This document shows positions 42,690 through 60,112 of a stretch of DNA of 64,000 nucleotides, piece after piece. The notes beneath the pieces are model-generated. The model was not told the origin of the DNA. It did not search any database and saw nothing but the letters and a program-made list of their open reading frames with translations. This DNA is from Isochrysis galbana. Taxonomy: Eukaryota > Haptophyta > Isochrysidales > Isochrysidaceae. Positions within the stretch are counted from its first letter, which is position 1, and each line of letters opens with the position of its first letter. Where the stretch lies: contig CM030937.1 of the NCBI GenBank assembly GCA_018136815.1, positions 2,841,820 to 2,905,819 on the forward strand, given 5' to 3'. The position numbers and the translations under genes are program-made.

Positions 42690-43690
42690 TTGCTCATGAG
42701 ATGTTTTGGGCACAGTGATGAGTTGGGATCGCGGGTTTTCTGCATCCCTCCGTTTGCTCGAGGTTGCAGGCTATGCACACGCGATCCACCACTGCGTCGA
42801 CGATAGCGCGTGGGATATTCTTGCTGTGCTTGGGTGCGCCACAAGTCAAAGCTATTTCAAAGGCGGCGTCGGTACTCGTGGATATTAGCATTCATTCACA
42901 TACTATGTAACTAAGTCAATACTTTGTGTGGCGGGGGACGAGACCTCTCTCTACACCTTTTCCTTATCTGCTGAAGGAATGAAAAAAATTGCACGTGTAC
43001 ATTGTGTTAGTAGCTCGGTCACTCACTCATTTTAACCACTATTTCCCACCTCCACCTCCCCTAGGTGTCCAAGGGTTCCCCCTTACCTGCCTCGCCAGCC
43101 GCCTCCCCCCTCCGAACGACCCCCTCCCGCCCCACGAAGGGCAATGGCGTCGGTGAGGGACCCCCCTCCCGTCCCCCGCGCGTGGCGGGCTATTTTGGGA
43201 GATTGAGGCGGGCGCTCACGGGAGTAGGGCGGTCAAACAGGGCTTTTTAAGTACTAATATGGGGGGGGTCGACATTTTTGACCGTGAGCGGAAAGCCCCG
43301 GCGAAAGCGGCTCGGAGGGTCTCCCCGCCTTTTCAGAATCCTCGTCCGAAAAAACGGTGCGAAGTCCCGTCGGACCCCCCCCCCTCAAGCCAGACCTACA
43401 ATACTGGGTGTAGTGCACTACCCCATCCACATTACACATTACTCGCTTCAAAGGGTAATCAAGCTCATGATTACTCCTGTATTGTTACGCCACATGTGCA
43501 CATTACACCCTTTGGTCGCAAGGAAAAAGTAACTGATTACGGGCATTACTAGTGCTGGCGCATGTGGCGCAGTAGCGCGCGCGAGCGCGCGGCCCGGGTG
43601 GGTTGTTAGCGGTTAGTTGGCGCAGATATTGGGGAACATTGGACATTGTTATTGCCTCACTTCCACATTTATTTTGCCCACACAGCTACA
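42690..43690. other. Gene-free stretch with two repeat fragments
   Basis: 42690-43000 is the downstream flank of FCP copy 2. 43005-43090 is a minus-strand family D fragment. 43070-43248 is a Pro/Gly-codon-rich piece ending in GGGCGGTCAAACAGGG and T5, like the tails at 32049 and 54138. 43400-43540 has several ATTAC/GTAAT repeats. No gene is supported. Confidence 0.45.
43005..43090 (-). repeat. Family D repeat fragment
   Basis: The minus strand reads CTTGGACACCTAGGGG, a GGGAAATA block, and TTAAAATGAGTGAGTGACCG, matching 22311-22405. Confidence 0.6.
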
Positions 43691-43691
43691 T

Positions 43692-45838
<2,147 letters not shown>

Positions 45839-48800
45839 ATGGCGCGGCATCATGGCGGGATCGGCGTGGGCCGGCCTTCACGCTCGCGGGGCTTCTACCA
45901 CCGCCGCGCAGGTGAAGCACTGCCCCTGCAGGCGCGCCCACCCGCAAGGAAGCGCTTGCAGCTGCGACTAGCCCACGTGTTGCTTGGCATGCTCGTCTGG
46001 TCGGCGCTGGCTCTATACGCGCTGGCTCCATCTTCGCTCCCAGAGACTCCCCTCTTCACGCGCCTCGCGCGCCGAGGCTCCGACGCCCTTGACGCCGTGT
46101 GGCCGTTATGCGCTGACGTGAGCACCACAGTGTGCGAGAAGCTCGCCTTGAGCTACTGCACTGAGCCGGAGATGGAGGCGATGATGCGCCACGCTTGCCC
46201 TGAATCGTGCGGCACGTGCGACGAGCCCCTGCCTTCCAGCAATGCGTTCGCTTGCGTCGACCGGGCCGAATGTACAACAATCACCGTCGCCAGCTGCGAT
46301 GCCGCCCCACTTGTGCTCTGGCAACAGTGCCCAGTTGCTTGCCGGATCTGCACCCGCGCCTCCTCAAAGTTGGGCGCGGGCGGCATGCGAGGCGCTTTAG
46401 GGCGTGGAGGGCATGGGTGCGTCGATCGGCGCGCTGACTGCGCCAAGCGTGCGGAAGCAGGAGAGTGCATGGCGGCTGAGAGCCAAGCCATCATGGCTGT
46501 AGCTTGTGCGGCTAGCTGCGGAACGTGTGATGGGCGGCGCACCTGGGGTGTGGGCACAGGTGAGACGACCGTCAGGCCTCCTAGCCTGCTTCTCGGTGGT
46601 GGCGGGGCGCAGCCTGAGAGGCTCAGCGTGACGGGCTGCCGCGACGAGCGCAAGTCATGCCCAGAGCTCGCGGAAGCCGGCGAATGCTTACGTGAAGTCG
46701 AGTTGATGCGGGCGATTTGTGCTGCCTCTTGCGGTGCTTGCGTGCAATCGATGGCTGAGAGGACAGTCCCATTCGGAAGGTGCACCGTGATAGCAGCATC
46801 AGCGGTCGGCAGGGGTGCTGCTGGCAGCCGATTACGCGTGCACAACGCCCCTCTGGCGCACGGTCCCACGGCGAATACTGATGAGCGTCATGAGCGCATG
46901 GCTGCTTTGCAGGAGGACCGACTAGCTGAGTGTGCGGATTGGGCTGCGGCGGGGGAGTGCAGCCGATCGGCTGAGGTTGCGCAGCTTTGTCCCTGCTCCT
47001 GCGGCGACGATTTGCTGCCCGCTAGTGCCACTTCTGCATCCATCAATCGACCCGACACCGAAGAGGTGAATTCGTGTGTCGACTCGCACGCACGCTGTGA
47101 GGGTTGGGCTTTGATCGGGTTGTGCGCATCAATCCCAGTGCGCGACAGGTGTGAAAGGAGCTGCGGCGGCTGTCTCATTGAGGACGCAGATCAAACTGCT
47201 GACGGAGACGATGAAGATGGTGGCACGCTGCCGGCAATGTTCGAATGGATCGGCAGTTGGTGTGCTGACGCCCGCGAGGAGATGCAAGGAGGCACCGATC
47301 GAAGGCGGCCTCGCTTTGATTCATCTTCATTCCCGACCATCCCATCGCTGGCGCCACTTCCGCTGTCGGCGGTGCGACTCACACCCGGTACAGAATTCTA
47401 CCAAGCGCAGGCGCTGAATGTAGCCTACCTTCTTTCGCTTGATCCGCAACGGCTGCTGTGGTCATTTTACTCGACGGCTGGCTTCACACCTATTGGCGAG
47501 CCATACGGCGGTTGGGAGTCGGCAGCACACGTAGGATGGCCGGATGCCTCAGCGCCCACCCGCACGCTTCGTGGCCATTTTGTAGGACACTATCTCTCCG
47601 CCGCATCACTCGCGTATTCTGCAACGGGGGACAAAGCTCTAGCGGCCCGAGTGCGCCTACTGGTCATCGAGATACGCCGATGTCAGACAGCGTTGCGTTC
47701 GGGCTTTGTCGCGGCATGGCCTGAGGCAGTTCTCGACACACTTGAAAAGGGCAGCTTCTCACAAGTATGGGCACCGTGGTACACGCTACACAAGCTACTA
47801 GCTGGATTGCTTGATGCACATGAGCACGTTCTCAGTCACACCAATGATGTCCTATTCTCTCCAACGATCGAATCGCGTGAGGGAAGCAGAAGTACAGATG
47901 CCCTGGAGGTCGCGCAAAGATTGACACTGCACCTAGCCCGGCGGGTCGCGCGCCTGCGCAATACTCTCGGCGAGCAGTGGTGGCAAACGACACTTGATGT
48001 CGAATTCGGAGGAATCGGAGAGGCGCTTGTTCGCTTGGCCACGGCTTCTCGGGCTGCCGCCAACAAAACAGTGGCGGAGGAGGCTCTCGGGTTGGCACGT
48101 GCCTTCTACAAAGAGCGATTCCTTGGTCCGCTTTCTCGTGGCGCTGATGTGCTAGGGGGGCTCCATGCTAACACGCACTTGCCTTTGCTGACTGCTGCCG
48201 CACAGCTCGCAGCAGAAGAGGCACGCCCCAGCGGGATCGCACTCGAAAGCGCAGACGAGGAGATCGACGATTGGGAGTGGACAGATGCACTAGGGGGTGG
48301 TGCCGGGGGAGGTCGATCCCCGCGAGCCCTAATCGCGGCCACTGTGCATGCCTACTGCACGTTACAACTGGGCTATGCCTATGCAGGCACAGGCGGCTCT
48401 TCGGAAAACGAACACTGGCCAACAGCACCGGCCTCGACCGGCGCGAGTCTTGAGACTCTCTTCGTCCCAGAGGGGCTTGAGGACGTGGGGGAGGCGAATT
48501 GCGCACAGCTGGCGTTAAGGGGCGAGTGCGAGGGCTCGGCACCATACATGCTGTCACACTGTGCAGCCTCTTGCGCTGCACGTAGACGAGAGCTTTTGCA
48601 CGCGAAAATGCATGAGGATCACCACCATAGTTTTTTTCACTCCCAACGGCACGGCACCGGGCTACGCGTGGACGGGCGAGGCGGCGTGGACGCAACCGAT
48701 TCGCCGGGATTTCACACGCAAGAAAGTTGCACGCAGTATAATGTACTCAAGGTGGCTCTCGAGTTGTTCACTCGCTCGCCGGATGCCGCTCTGGCCGATG

Positions 48801-49867
48801 CCTATGAACGAAAGCAGATTAATGGCGTAATTGGTGTGGCACACCCAGTGCGTGCAGGGGAAATTCTTTACATGACGCCGATGGGTGCGGGCGTTGACAA
48901 GGCTCGCTCGAACTGGGTCGGTTATGGTGAGCCGGCGAACGCCTTTTGGTGCTGTACCGGAACGGGCATCGAGTCCTTCGCCACACTCGGGCGCTCTGTC
49001 TTCTTCACTCCTCGACCCGCGACTATCACCACAAAGTCAACGTCATTGGCTTCGAGACGTCGAGAAGCAAAACATCCTGAGCTGTGGCTCTCACAGTTTG
49101 TGCCAAGCACCGCATTGTGGGAGGAGGGCGGGGCATTTGTGCAATTAAAAACAGCATTGCGTCGACCCGATTGCGCTGCTCTCGTGGTAAGCTTGAAGCT
49201 GACACCGCTCTCGGCGCGGCGCCACACATCAGGTAGGCGCGTCGGTCGCACGCAGAGTGATGGGGCATCATCCGCACCGACGGCTAGCGTTGGAGCGTGC
49301 TTCTCTCCGACCGGCTGTACCCTCGTCGTGCGAATACCCTCATGGGCCGACAAGAGCACATCCTCGCTCATCATCTCGGGCGGTCGTGACGACGGGTATG
49401 CCCCCCTAGGCTCAAAAAGCTCTCGACTCCAACCTGGCAGCTTCCTGCGCATTCGTCGCATCTGGGGGAGTGAAGGAGATGCGTCGATCACAGCAACGTT
49501 CGGCTTGTACGCGTACAGCGAGCCTGTTAATGACTGGCGACCTCGCTATGAACGAGCTCACACATTGCTCTACGGGCCCTATGTACTCGTGGGACTCACA
49601 AAGACGGATGAACGCGCCCTCGATTTTGCACCTTCAGAAGTTCATCAAAATGTCCGCGTTAGTGTGTGTGCCGCTGCAGAGGAGGGCGATGTTTCCGCTT
49701 CTTGGATGAAATTGCGTCTCTTCGCTCGCACCGCTGGAGAGGAGACGGACGCCCGCAGCCGCAAAGGCGAGCGTAATCGTGGCGTGACTTTACTCCCGCT
49801 TGCCTCAATCCACGATGAGCAACGTTATACGGCCTACTTCACGTTGAGTGCGACAAATGATTTATGA
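45839..49867 (+). CDS. Membrane-anchored multi-ShKT protein with a GH127-like glycosidase domain
   Basis: Family GH127 enzymes remove beta-L-arabinofuranose from glycans. The 1342-aa frame is a single exon. A basic N-terminus leads into one hydrophobic segment (about 42-64, VLLGMLVWSALALYAL), a type II signal anchor that would place the rest in the secretory lumen or at the surface. Then come about six ShKT-like six-Cys modules between residues 88 and 444, each ending in a CxxSCGxC-like motif. The GH127-like domain runs from about 504 to the end, with LRGHFVGHYLSAAS and WAPWYTLHKLLAGLLDAH. The metal/catalytic Glu962 and Cys964 (ESCTQYNVLK) and Cys1038-Cys1039 (FWCCTGTGIE) are present. A further ShKT-like module (about 888-914) sits inside the catalytic domain. 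Substrate is inferred from the family only. Confidence 0.85.
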   Translation: MARHHGGIGVGRPSRSRGFYHRRAGEALPLQARPPARKRLQLRLAHVLLGMLVWSALALYALAPSSLPETPLFTRLARRGSDALDAVWPLCADVSTTVCEKLALSYCTEPEMEAMMRHACPESCGTCDEPLPSSNAFACVDRAECTTITVASCDAAPLVLWQQCPVACRICTRASSKLGAGGMRGALGRGGHGCVDRRADCAKRAEAGECMAAESQAIMAVACAASCGTCDGRRTWGVGTGETTVRPPSLLLGGGGAQPERLSVTGCRDERKSCPELAEAGECLREVELMRAICAASCGACVQSMAERTVPFGRCTVIAASAVGRGAAGSRLRVHNAPLAHGPTANTDERHERMAALQEDRLAECADWAAAGECSRSAEVAQLCPCSCGDDLLPASATSASINRPDTEEVNSCVDSHARCEGWALIGLCASIPVRDRCERSCGGCLIEDADQTADGDDEDGGTLPAMFEWIGSWCADAREEMQGGTDRRRPRFDSSSFPTIPSLAPLPLSAVRLTPGTEFYQAQALNVAYLLSLDPQRLLWSFYSTAGFTPIGEPYGGWESAAHVGWPDASAPTRTLRGHFVGHYLSAASLAYSATGDKALAARVRLLVIEIRRCQTALRSGFVAAWPEAVLDTLEKGSFSQVWAPWYTLHKLLAGLLDAHEHVLSHTNDVLFSPTIESREGSRSTDALEVAQRLTLHLARRVARLRNTLGEQWWQTTLDVEFGGIGEALVRLATASRAAANKTVAEEALGLARAFYKERFLGPLSRGADVLGGLHANTHLPLLTAAAQLAAEEARPSGIALESADEEIDDWEWTDALGGGAGGGRSPRALIAATVHAYCTLQLGYAYAGTGGSSENEHWPTAPASTGASLETLFVPEGLEDVGEANCAQLALRGECEGSAPYMLSHCAASCAARRRELLHAKMHEDHHHSFFHSQRHGTGLRVDGRGGVDATDSPGFHTQESCTQYNVLKVALELFTRSPDAALADAYERKQINGVIGVAHPVRAGEILYMTPMGAGVDKARSNWVGYGEPANAFWCCTGTGIESFATLGRSVFFTPRPATITTKSTSLASRRREAKHPELWLSQFVPSTALWEEGGAFVQLKTALRRPDCAALVVSLKLTPLSARRHTSGRRVGRTQSDGASSAPTASVGACFSPTGCTLVVRIPSWADKSTSSLIISGGRDDGYAPLGSKSSRLQPGSFLRIRRIWGSEGDASITATFGLYAYSEPVNDWRPRYERAHTLLYGPYVLVGLTKTDERALDFAPSEVHQNVRVSVCAAAEEGDVSASWMKLRLFARTAGEETDARSRKGERNRGVTLLPLASIHDEQRYTAYFTLSATNDL

Positions 49868-50201
49868 TATGTGAGGTCGTTGACGATCTCGTGTCATCAG
49901 CTCCGCATTGATCGGAACCTTCAGATACGGCTGCTCACCTCCCGCCAAAGACAGTTGCCTATGTAAGGTTTACTACTACTACCACACCCGTACCTGTTTG
50001 GGGCTGCCGTGCCACCTCTTTTGAGCTGCTATTTTCTGGTGAGAACTCAGTCTCTGCTTGATTTTCGTTTGCACGACGCTCTGGTGGTTGCACATTCATT
50101 GTTGCCGTACACAAGCATGTGCACTTTTTGTTACTTTTTGTATCACTCATGTTGGGACAGGCGGCTTTTCCTATAGTACATTGTCTAGAGTATTTCACAA
50201 T
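49868..50201. other. Downstream flank of the GH127-like gene
   Basis: No gene is seen. Probably the 3' UTR, then unique sequence up to a series of retroelement 5' ends. Confidence 0.4.
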
Positions 50202-50740
50202 AGCTAAGCTTATACTTAGTTCACCCATGGCGGGCGGCACGAACACGACACACCCCCTCTCCACGCTCCACGCGCTCCACCCCTTCCTTGAGGCGGGAGC
50301 AAGTTTCGCCCGCGCACCCGCACCTGCTGCCATCGCCAATTGGCGCATGCCGTAAGGCCAGACAGAATTCAGCACTAGCTGCTTACCTAGACGCCCGATC
50401 AACAAAGTTTATACTTGCGTTGACTCATGGGGGGCACGAGCCGCCCCCTCTCTCCACCTCTCCGCTGCTGTGTGGGAGGAACGAGGAACCACCCACCCTC
50501 CTACCATGCCTTATGGCATGCCATGAGCATGACCATGAGCAAAATGTCCTCTTGGCCCATTCCCCTCCCCACGGGCTTGCCTGTCTCTCACTCCCTTGCC
50601 CACAAGGCCCAGCCCATTTCAACGGCCCATTGCTCCAACCCCTCCCCCCAACTATCAGTAAACTAATAGGGTCATGGTCCGTGTACAGCTTTGTGGCAGA
50701 TGATGTTGAGTATGAGTGCTAAGAAGTTTTTACATGACCT
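50202..50740 (+). mobile_element. Three consecutive hairpin-led 5' ends
   Basis: Three stem-loop starts follow one another in the same orientation: 50202-50221 (ATG at 50227), 50401-50421 (ATG at 50427) and about 50650-50669 (ATG at 50674). Loops are TTAT, TTAT and TAAA, and spacers to the ATG are 5, 5 and 4 bases. Each is followed by only 90-240 bp of element body. The last ends near GTGCTAAGAAG and T5, which may be a very short 3' tail. They look like deletion derivatives inserted one after another or a tandem by template switching. Confidence 0.6.
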
Positions 50741-51101
50741 CGCACAGAGCGCACGTAGTTCACGCGGCGTTGCGGCGTTACCCGAGCTTGCGGGGGGGAA
50801 GGGGGCGGGGGCGCTTCCGACGGAGTCAACCGGCGGCAACGTTTGTCGAGGTGACTCCTAAGGGCACAGCACCCTTTCCCAACTATATCGCATAGGTTTC
50901 AATGTTTCAGACTTGGCCTGGGCACTCGGGAACCCCCCCTAATCGCATGTTTTCCAAAAATAGCCCCACTTCTCTAGTTATTTGGACCATAGGGCGGAGT
51001 GCGTGGCCAAGACGACCGAAATTGGCTCCATGGAAACATTAGAACTCTTGGCACATAGTTGGGACACAACACTGCACCCATGAGCCGACACACCAACACC
51101 C
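50741..51101. other. Spacer
   Basis: Unique-looking sequence with one G-run. I see no gene. Confidence 0.4.
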
Positions 51102-51653
51102 TTACGAGTCCACAGCTGCCTCACCGTCCGACTGCTCATAGTCGGTTTTCTTGCGCTTGTTCTGACCACGCGGGCGGAAGCCCACCTGCGACTTCCCGAA
51201 CTGCTTCTCGATGATGTTTTCGACACATTCCGGCAGCTTTGACCTGTGGCCCGTGCGGGTGCGGGTCAGCGCACGCACGCAGCCCATGCGGGTGCACCAG
51301 CGCTTGTTTGCGCCGGTCTTCTCCACACATCCAGCGTACGGCTCTTCCTCGTAAAAGGGCCAATGCTGGCCATCTGCCTCCAGCATCACCCCCTTCAGCC
51401 ACTCTGCCGTGCAGACTGGCTTCTTATGCGCCTCCTCCGCCGCTGCCATCGTCTCGGTCGCCGCCTTCTTCCTGCCCGGGTCACACACTGGGCAGAGCAG
51501 CGTGCTCGTGTCCGCCTCCTTGACGTTCGGCACCTGGATGACCCACATGGGGTCCGTGCCCTCCTCTGCCGCCGCGGCAGCGGCGGCAGCATCAGCACCG
51601 GCCTTCTGGCCCTCGACGCCCCACGGGTCTCCGAACTCCCACTGCCCAAACAT
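51102..51653 (-). CDS. Hypothetical Cys-containing protein
   Basis: The 183-aa frame from the ATG at 51653 opens MFGQWEFGDPWG, has an Ala-rich stretch, then LLCPVCDPGRKK (one CxxC pair), followed by YAGCVEKTGANKRWCTRMGC and a basic C-terminus with QVGFRPRGQNKRKKTDYE. Two Cys clusters and the basic tail suggest a zinc-binding, nucleic-acid-associated protein, possibly transposon-derived. I do not recognise the family. The frame is open upstream to 51719 without an ATG, and AG dinucleotides there could be an acceptor, so an upstream exon is possible. Confidence 0.5.
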   Translation of the reverse strand: MFGQWEFGDPWGVEGQKAGADAAAAAAAAEEGTDPMWVIQVPNVKEADTSTLLCPVCDPGRKKAATETMAAAEEAHKKPVCTAEWLKGVMLEADGQHWPFYEEEPYAGCVEKTGANKRWCTRMGCVRALTRTRTGHRSKLPECVENIIEKQFGKSQVGFRPRGQNKRKKTDYEQSDGEAAVDS

Positions 51654-51779
51654 GCCTCCCCGGCAGCCCTCTGAAGAGCTGGGCACTGCCTCCTCGGCGC
51701 GGCGCCCACCCTCCCGCACCCGCCGTCTCTAAATCCTAGGGAACCACCTTAACATAGTAGTAATTAGTTTGGAACAGGG

Positions 51780-51845
51780 GACTGGGGAATCCTTGGACAC
51801 CGACGGGGTAGAAAATAGAAGTTAAAAAGAGTGAGTGATCGTGCT
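51780..51845 (+). repeat. Family D repeat fragment
   Basis: GGGGAATCCTTGGACACCG, then GAAAATAGAAGTTAAAAAG and GTGAGTGATCG match 22333-22400. Confidence 0.6.
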
Positions 51846-52107
51846 AGTGAAAGGCGTATGAGAAGTGGTGAATCTTGGGTAGAAGTAGGAGCGAAGGCCG
51901 AGTCTTGAGGCCTAGGCCGAGTCTTGGGCAAAAGAAGAAGTTGATGATGCCGAATAGCCAATAGAATTCATCGGTCATTGTCACCCACACAGCACGTCTA
52001 CCTCTGTCGCCGCACGCCCAAGCAGTTGAGGCGGTGGCACCAATGATTCAAGCATATACCTTAAGGAAGCTCATAGTGTTGTGCGAGCGAGTGTACTGTG
52101 TGCGCTC

Positions 52108-52344
52108 ACCATCAATAGCGTCGCAACTTGCATCAAGATGCGAGCTAAAGGCAATGAGACAAGGCAGGCCAAAACCTGCCATCCGCAGCGCCATAAGAGC
52201 AAACAGGAGTTCGGCCGTCACGGGCCGCGTGCAATCACCGATTGGCAAATTGCGCAACGTCCTGAACAACTCAAGTGTGCATTTCTCACATGGGCATTTG
52301 CCGTAGGCGGCCAAAAAGACAAGCCAATGGATGACAGATCGCAC
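52108..52344 (-). CDS. Possible single exon of an unknown protein
   Basis: The frame opens MRSVIHWLVFLAAYGKCPCE and reads as balanced protein to about Asp-Ala-Ile-Asp, where a GGTGAGC donor-like site occurs. The frame itself runs on to 52048. I found no convincing downstream exon or family. Listed only because its composition is protein-like. Confidence 0.22.
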
Positions 52345-52424
52345 AATGAAATTGATGGGCGAGCACTTGTACCGGGCCGGCTCCTAGGCCTTTGAGACGG
52401 CCACAAATCCGACCCCCAACGGCT

Positions 52425-53516
52425 TCATTGCTGTGAAAAGAGCCGCTCGACAGCAGCATTGACGTTGCCACCAGTTGCCACTAGAGCGCGAAGGTTGGCT
52501 TCCGTGTCAAGAAAGCCCATGTCACAGAGCTGCGAGAGTTGGTTTGCGTACCGGATCTCTGGAGCAGGCGCGGGGTTCGCCGGAGCTCCTCCCATGCCCA
52601 TGCCTCCAGAGGCACCGCCAGCAGCACTACCACCTAGCATCGCCTGGATGATGGAGGGGTTGAACATTCCCGCCATGGGGTTAGTAGGAAGCGCGCCGGG
52701 CGTACCGGGCCCGAATGCTGGCGCTGGCGCTGGCGCTGGCGCGGGGGTGGTGGCGGGTGGCACGAATGGGTTGAAGCCAAGGCTAGGGTTACCCATGCCG
52801 CCACCAAGACCGCCCATGCTGCCGCCGTTGGCCATCTGTCCCATCACCGTTTGCAAGACTTGCGGGTCTTGCATGAGCTGCATCATTGACTGCTGTAAGG
52901 CTGGGTTGTTCATCACGGCGTTCATGTGCTCCATATAGGCCTGCGGGTTGTTCCCACCGCCTGCCATCATATTCTGCAATGACGACAGTGCGGCAGGATC
53001 CTGCATCAGGGCAGTTGCCATCTGCATCATTGCTGGATTCTGCATCATTTGCATCATCGCAGCCGGGTCCATGCCAGCACCGCCCATGCCTGCGCCCATG
53101 GCGCCCATGCCACCGCCTAATCCACCGCCAATCCCGGCACCCATGCCAGCCCCCATCGCAAAGGGGTTGAAGACAGGTGGGGTGGGCGGCGCCGCGGCAG
53201 AGGGTGTGGCAGCAGGAGCTTGAGGTTGCGACAACGGTGGCGCAGCCGGCACTGCACCGCCTGACGCGGGCGCTCCTGCGGTCGCGGGCGGCGCCGCGCC
53301 GCGGACCATATGGACGGTGTGGCCCTCGTCGACGTGGTAGAACCCAAGCGTCTCGGGGTCCTTGAGCACCTTCCCTGAGTAGATGAGACGTTGCTGCAGT
53401 GCAGGCACACCCGCCTTCTCCGCAATCTTTTCTTTGAAGGTGAGGACCTTCTCTGAGGCGTCCACCTCAATCGAGAGGGTCTGGCCGTTGGAGGAGCACT
53501 TGACGTTGACAAGCAT
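52425..53516 (-). CDS. Ubiquilin/DSK2-type proteasome shuttle
   Basis: It carries ubiquitinated proteins to the proteasome. The UBL domain binds the proteasome and the UBA binds ubiquitin. The 363-aa frame starts [18 protein letters not shown] at 53516. The six codons before it in frame have no ATG. UBL spans about 1-72 ([31 protein letters not shown]). A Pro/Ala linker leads to two Met/Asn-rich STI1-like helical repeats ([36 protein letters not shown]). Gly/Met-rich spacers follow. The C-terminal UBA ([20 protein letters not shown] to VERLFSQQ) has the MGF loop. It is shorter than animal ubiquilins and closer to yeast Dsk2. A GTGAGG just upstream of the start codon suggests nothing more than leader sequence. 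Confidence 0.93.
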   Translation of the reverse strand: MLVNVKCSSNGQTLSIEVDASEKVLTFKEKIAEKAGVPALQQRLIYSGKVLKDPETLGFYHVDEGHTVHMVRGAAPPATAGAPASGGAVPAAPPLSQPQAPAATPSAAAPPTPPVFNPFAMGAGMGAGIGGGLGGGMGAMGAGMGGAGMDPAAMMQMMQNPAMMQMATALMQDPAALSSLQNMMAGGGNNPQAYMEHMNAVMNNPALQQSMMQLMQDPQVLQTVMGQMANGGSMGGLGGGMGNPSLGFNPFVPPATTPAPAPAPAPAFGPGTPGALPTNPMAGMFNPSIIQAMLGGSAAGGASGGMGMGGAPANPAPAPEIRYANQLSQLCDMGFLDTEANLRALVATGGNVNAAVERLFSQQ

Positions 53517-53897
53517 GCTCTGCCCGCACCTCACTTTTGGCGCGAGAGGGTGTGTGGAAGAGGGGAAAGAAAAGAGGGAGGGCGGCCGAGGGGGGAGCGT
53601 GCGCGGGAGAGGGGGGGGGGAAGGAGGTGTCTCGGCGCGGGGGGAAGGAGGGGAAGAGAGAGGGGGGCGGGGGGGCGGGGGGCGGAGGGGGCGGGGGGGG
53701 GGGTGAGCGGAGAGGGAAAGGTCGGGAGAGGGAAGAGAAGAAACGCAGCACCTCAGCAGGGAGGGAGAGGCGACGCGGGGAGAGGGAGGGAAGACAAGAG
53801 CTTCATCGACTGATCCAGAGATCCACAGCGGGTGAGAGAGAAGAGAGAGAAGAAGTTGTGCCCGGTACAGAACTACGAGGAGAGGGGCGGAGGGCGG

Positions 53898-53956
<59 letters not shown>

Positions 53957-54260
53957 GCAGGCACGCGAGCCGCTCGTGGGGGGGGACATACGACAGAAGA
54001 ACGATCAGTAGAGTACTCTAGAGTATATCAGTATGGTACATACCCGCAGGTAGAGTCAAGTACACCAAAAGGGGAAAGGGGGAGATACGGAGATACAAGG
54101 CGAGGATATAAATAAATCGCGGGGGTACGTTTTAAGCTAGGGCGGTCAAACAGGTTTTTTATTGGGGGGGATCCCCCCCCCCTCTTCCCCTCCTTCCCCC
54201 CGCGCCAAGACACCTCCTTCCCCCCCCCCCCAGCTCCTAGCTCCCGCGCACGCTCGGAAA
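53517..54260. repeat. 5' flank of ubiquilin with GA microsatellite and an inverted duplication
   Basis: A GA tract lies at 53900-53956. The block 53596-53672 (GTGCGCGGGAG, then GGAAGGAGGTGTCTCGGCGC and GGGGAAGGAGGGGAAGAG) recurs inverted at 54173-54254 with few differences. Between them, at 54138-54160, is GGGCGGTCAAACAGG followed by T6, a putative element 3' end also seen at 43225 and 32049. Confidence 0.65.
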
Positions 54261-59077
<4,817 letters not shown>

Positions 59078-59315
59078 ACGGCTGGGCGGGTCTGAGAAAA
59101 GACGTCGAGATCCGTTTGTTCAGACCGCTTATCGTGCGCACACCTCTCTCTGTCCGTGGGTGAGACGTGCTTATGCTCTTCTAAAAGTGCAACAAGTGAT
59201 ATGCGGGCATTGAGACTAGAGGACAAGAGCAAGAGTGGTATTGTAAAGTGTTGGTTCTTAGGGGACCCCGTCATTTATATAATAGGGGGTCTTGGTAACT
59301 ATCGTTGTAACGATA
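59078..59315. other. CDC48 3' flank
   Basis: Probable 3' UTR. Nothing else is seen. Confidence 0.4.
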
Positions 59316-59815
59316 AAAATCTGAAGATTCAGGGCTAACACCTACTAGAGCTAGGTATTGGTACCTGTACCTACCTATCCTATCCGTTTACACCGCCCTT
59401 CCCTCCCTTTCCCCCCATCATTCCTTTGTCATCGGTATCCGGGGTACGGCCCAGGTGCGCTACCGTGGGCCTAGTTCAGAGCGCGGGGTCGGGGCAGGCC
59501 TTTTGAGTGTTTGGTACGTGGGTCCGACTTGTTGTTGTTGTGCTTGAGTTGGTTGTGTCGCGGGAGTATGTCGAATTCCGGTGTATCGCTACGCATAATT
59601 GCCGATCCACTTATGTGGCCGCGTCCCAGGCTTGGTTTGTCTTGGTCTTGGGCTCCTCGACTATTATATGCGCCACCCCCAGCTTGGCGGTTAACGTTAG
59701 GAGCTCTACACTATATATACACTGGACACTGGGGTCTGGGTTGCCTTACTTTTACTTACCTTGTTTGTGTGCCTAGCGTGAATAAAGGGTGTAGGTCATC
59801 GTAGCGAGGTCATTC
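59316..59815 (-). mobile_element. LINE 3' segment (family B), inverted
   Basis: On the minus strand the segment ends GTGTTAGCCCTGAATCTTCA and GATTTTT, the same 3' end as the LINE at 17337-19370. It contains the CCCCGGATACCGATGACAAA block of its 3' UTR. It abuts a plus-strand hairpin-led 5' end at 59816. Confidence 0.75.
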
Positions 59816-60112
59816 AACTAAGTTTATACTTGGTCGCCATGGAGCGCGCCGACGCGCCCCCTCTCTCCTTCGGGCACCCCGCCGCGGGCGCCCTTCCAGT
59901 GAGGTCGTTTGCCTTCATTTGGTACCCGCCGAGCGAGTCCACCGCGGCAAGGGGGGAAGGGGGGCGTACATCTCATGCGAGCGTCTCCACGGGGTGCTCC
60001 TCAAGCAACGCGCGATTGGTCTCCCCGCTGGCGGGCACACCAAGCGGTCCTCGGCCGGAGACGACGCACGAGGGAGATGCCGCCCGGGGGGGACATTCGC
60101 CCATAATTTTTT
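59816..60112 (+). mobile_element. Hairpin-led 5' end, short derivative
   Basis: The stem-loop AACTAAGTTTATACTTGGT (59816-59834) is followed by CGCC and the ATG at 59839, opening MERADAPPLSFGHP. The element-like part appears to end at GACATTCGCCCATAA and T7 (60112), which resembles the other 3' tails. The frame stays open into 60303. Confidence 0.6.

Larger units (their letters stand above)
51654..52424. other. Region between the hypothetical gene and ubiquilin
   Basis: 51780-51845 is a family D repeat. 52048-52344 holds a minus-strand frame noted separately. The rest is unremarkable, and the right end includes the 3' UTR of ubiquilin. Confidence 0.4.
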
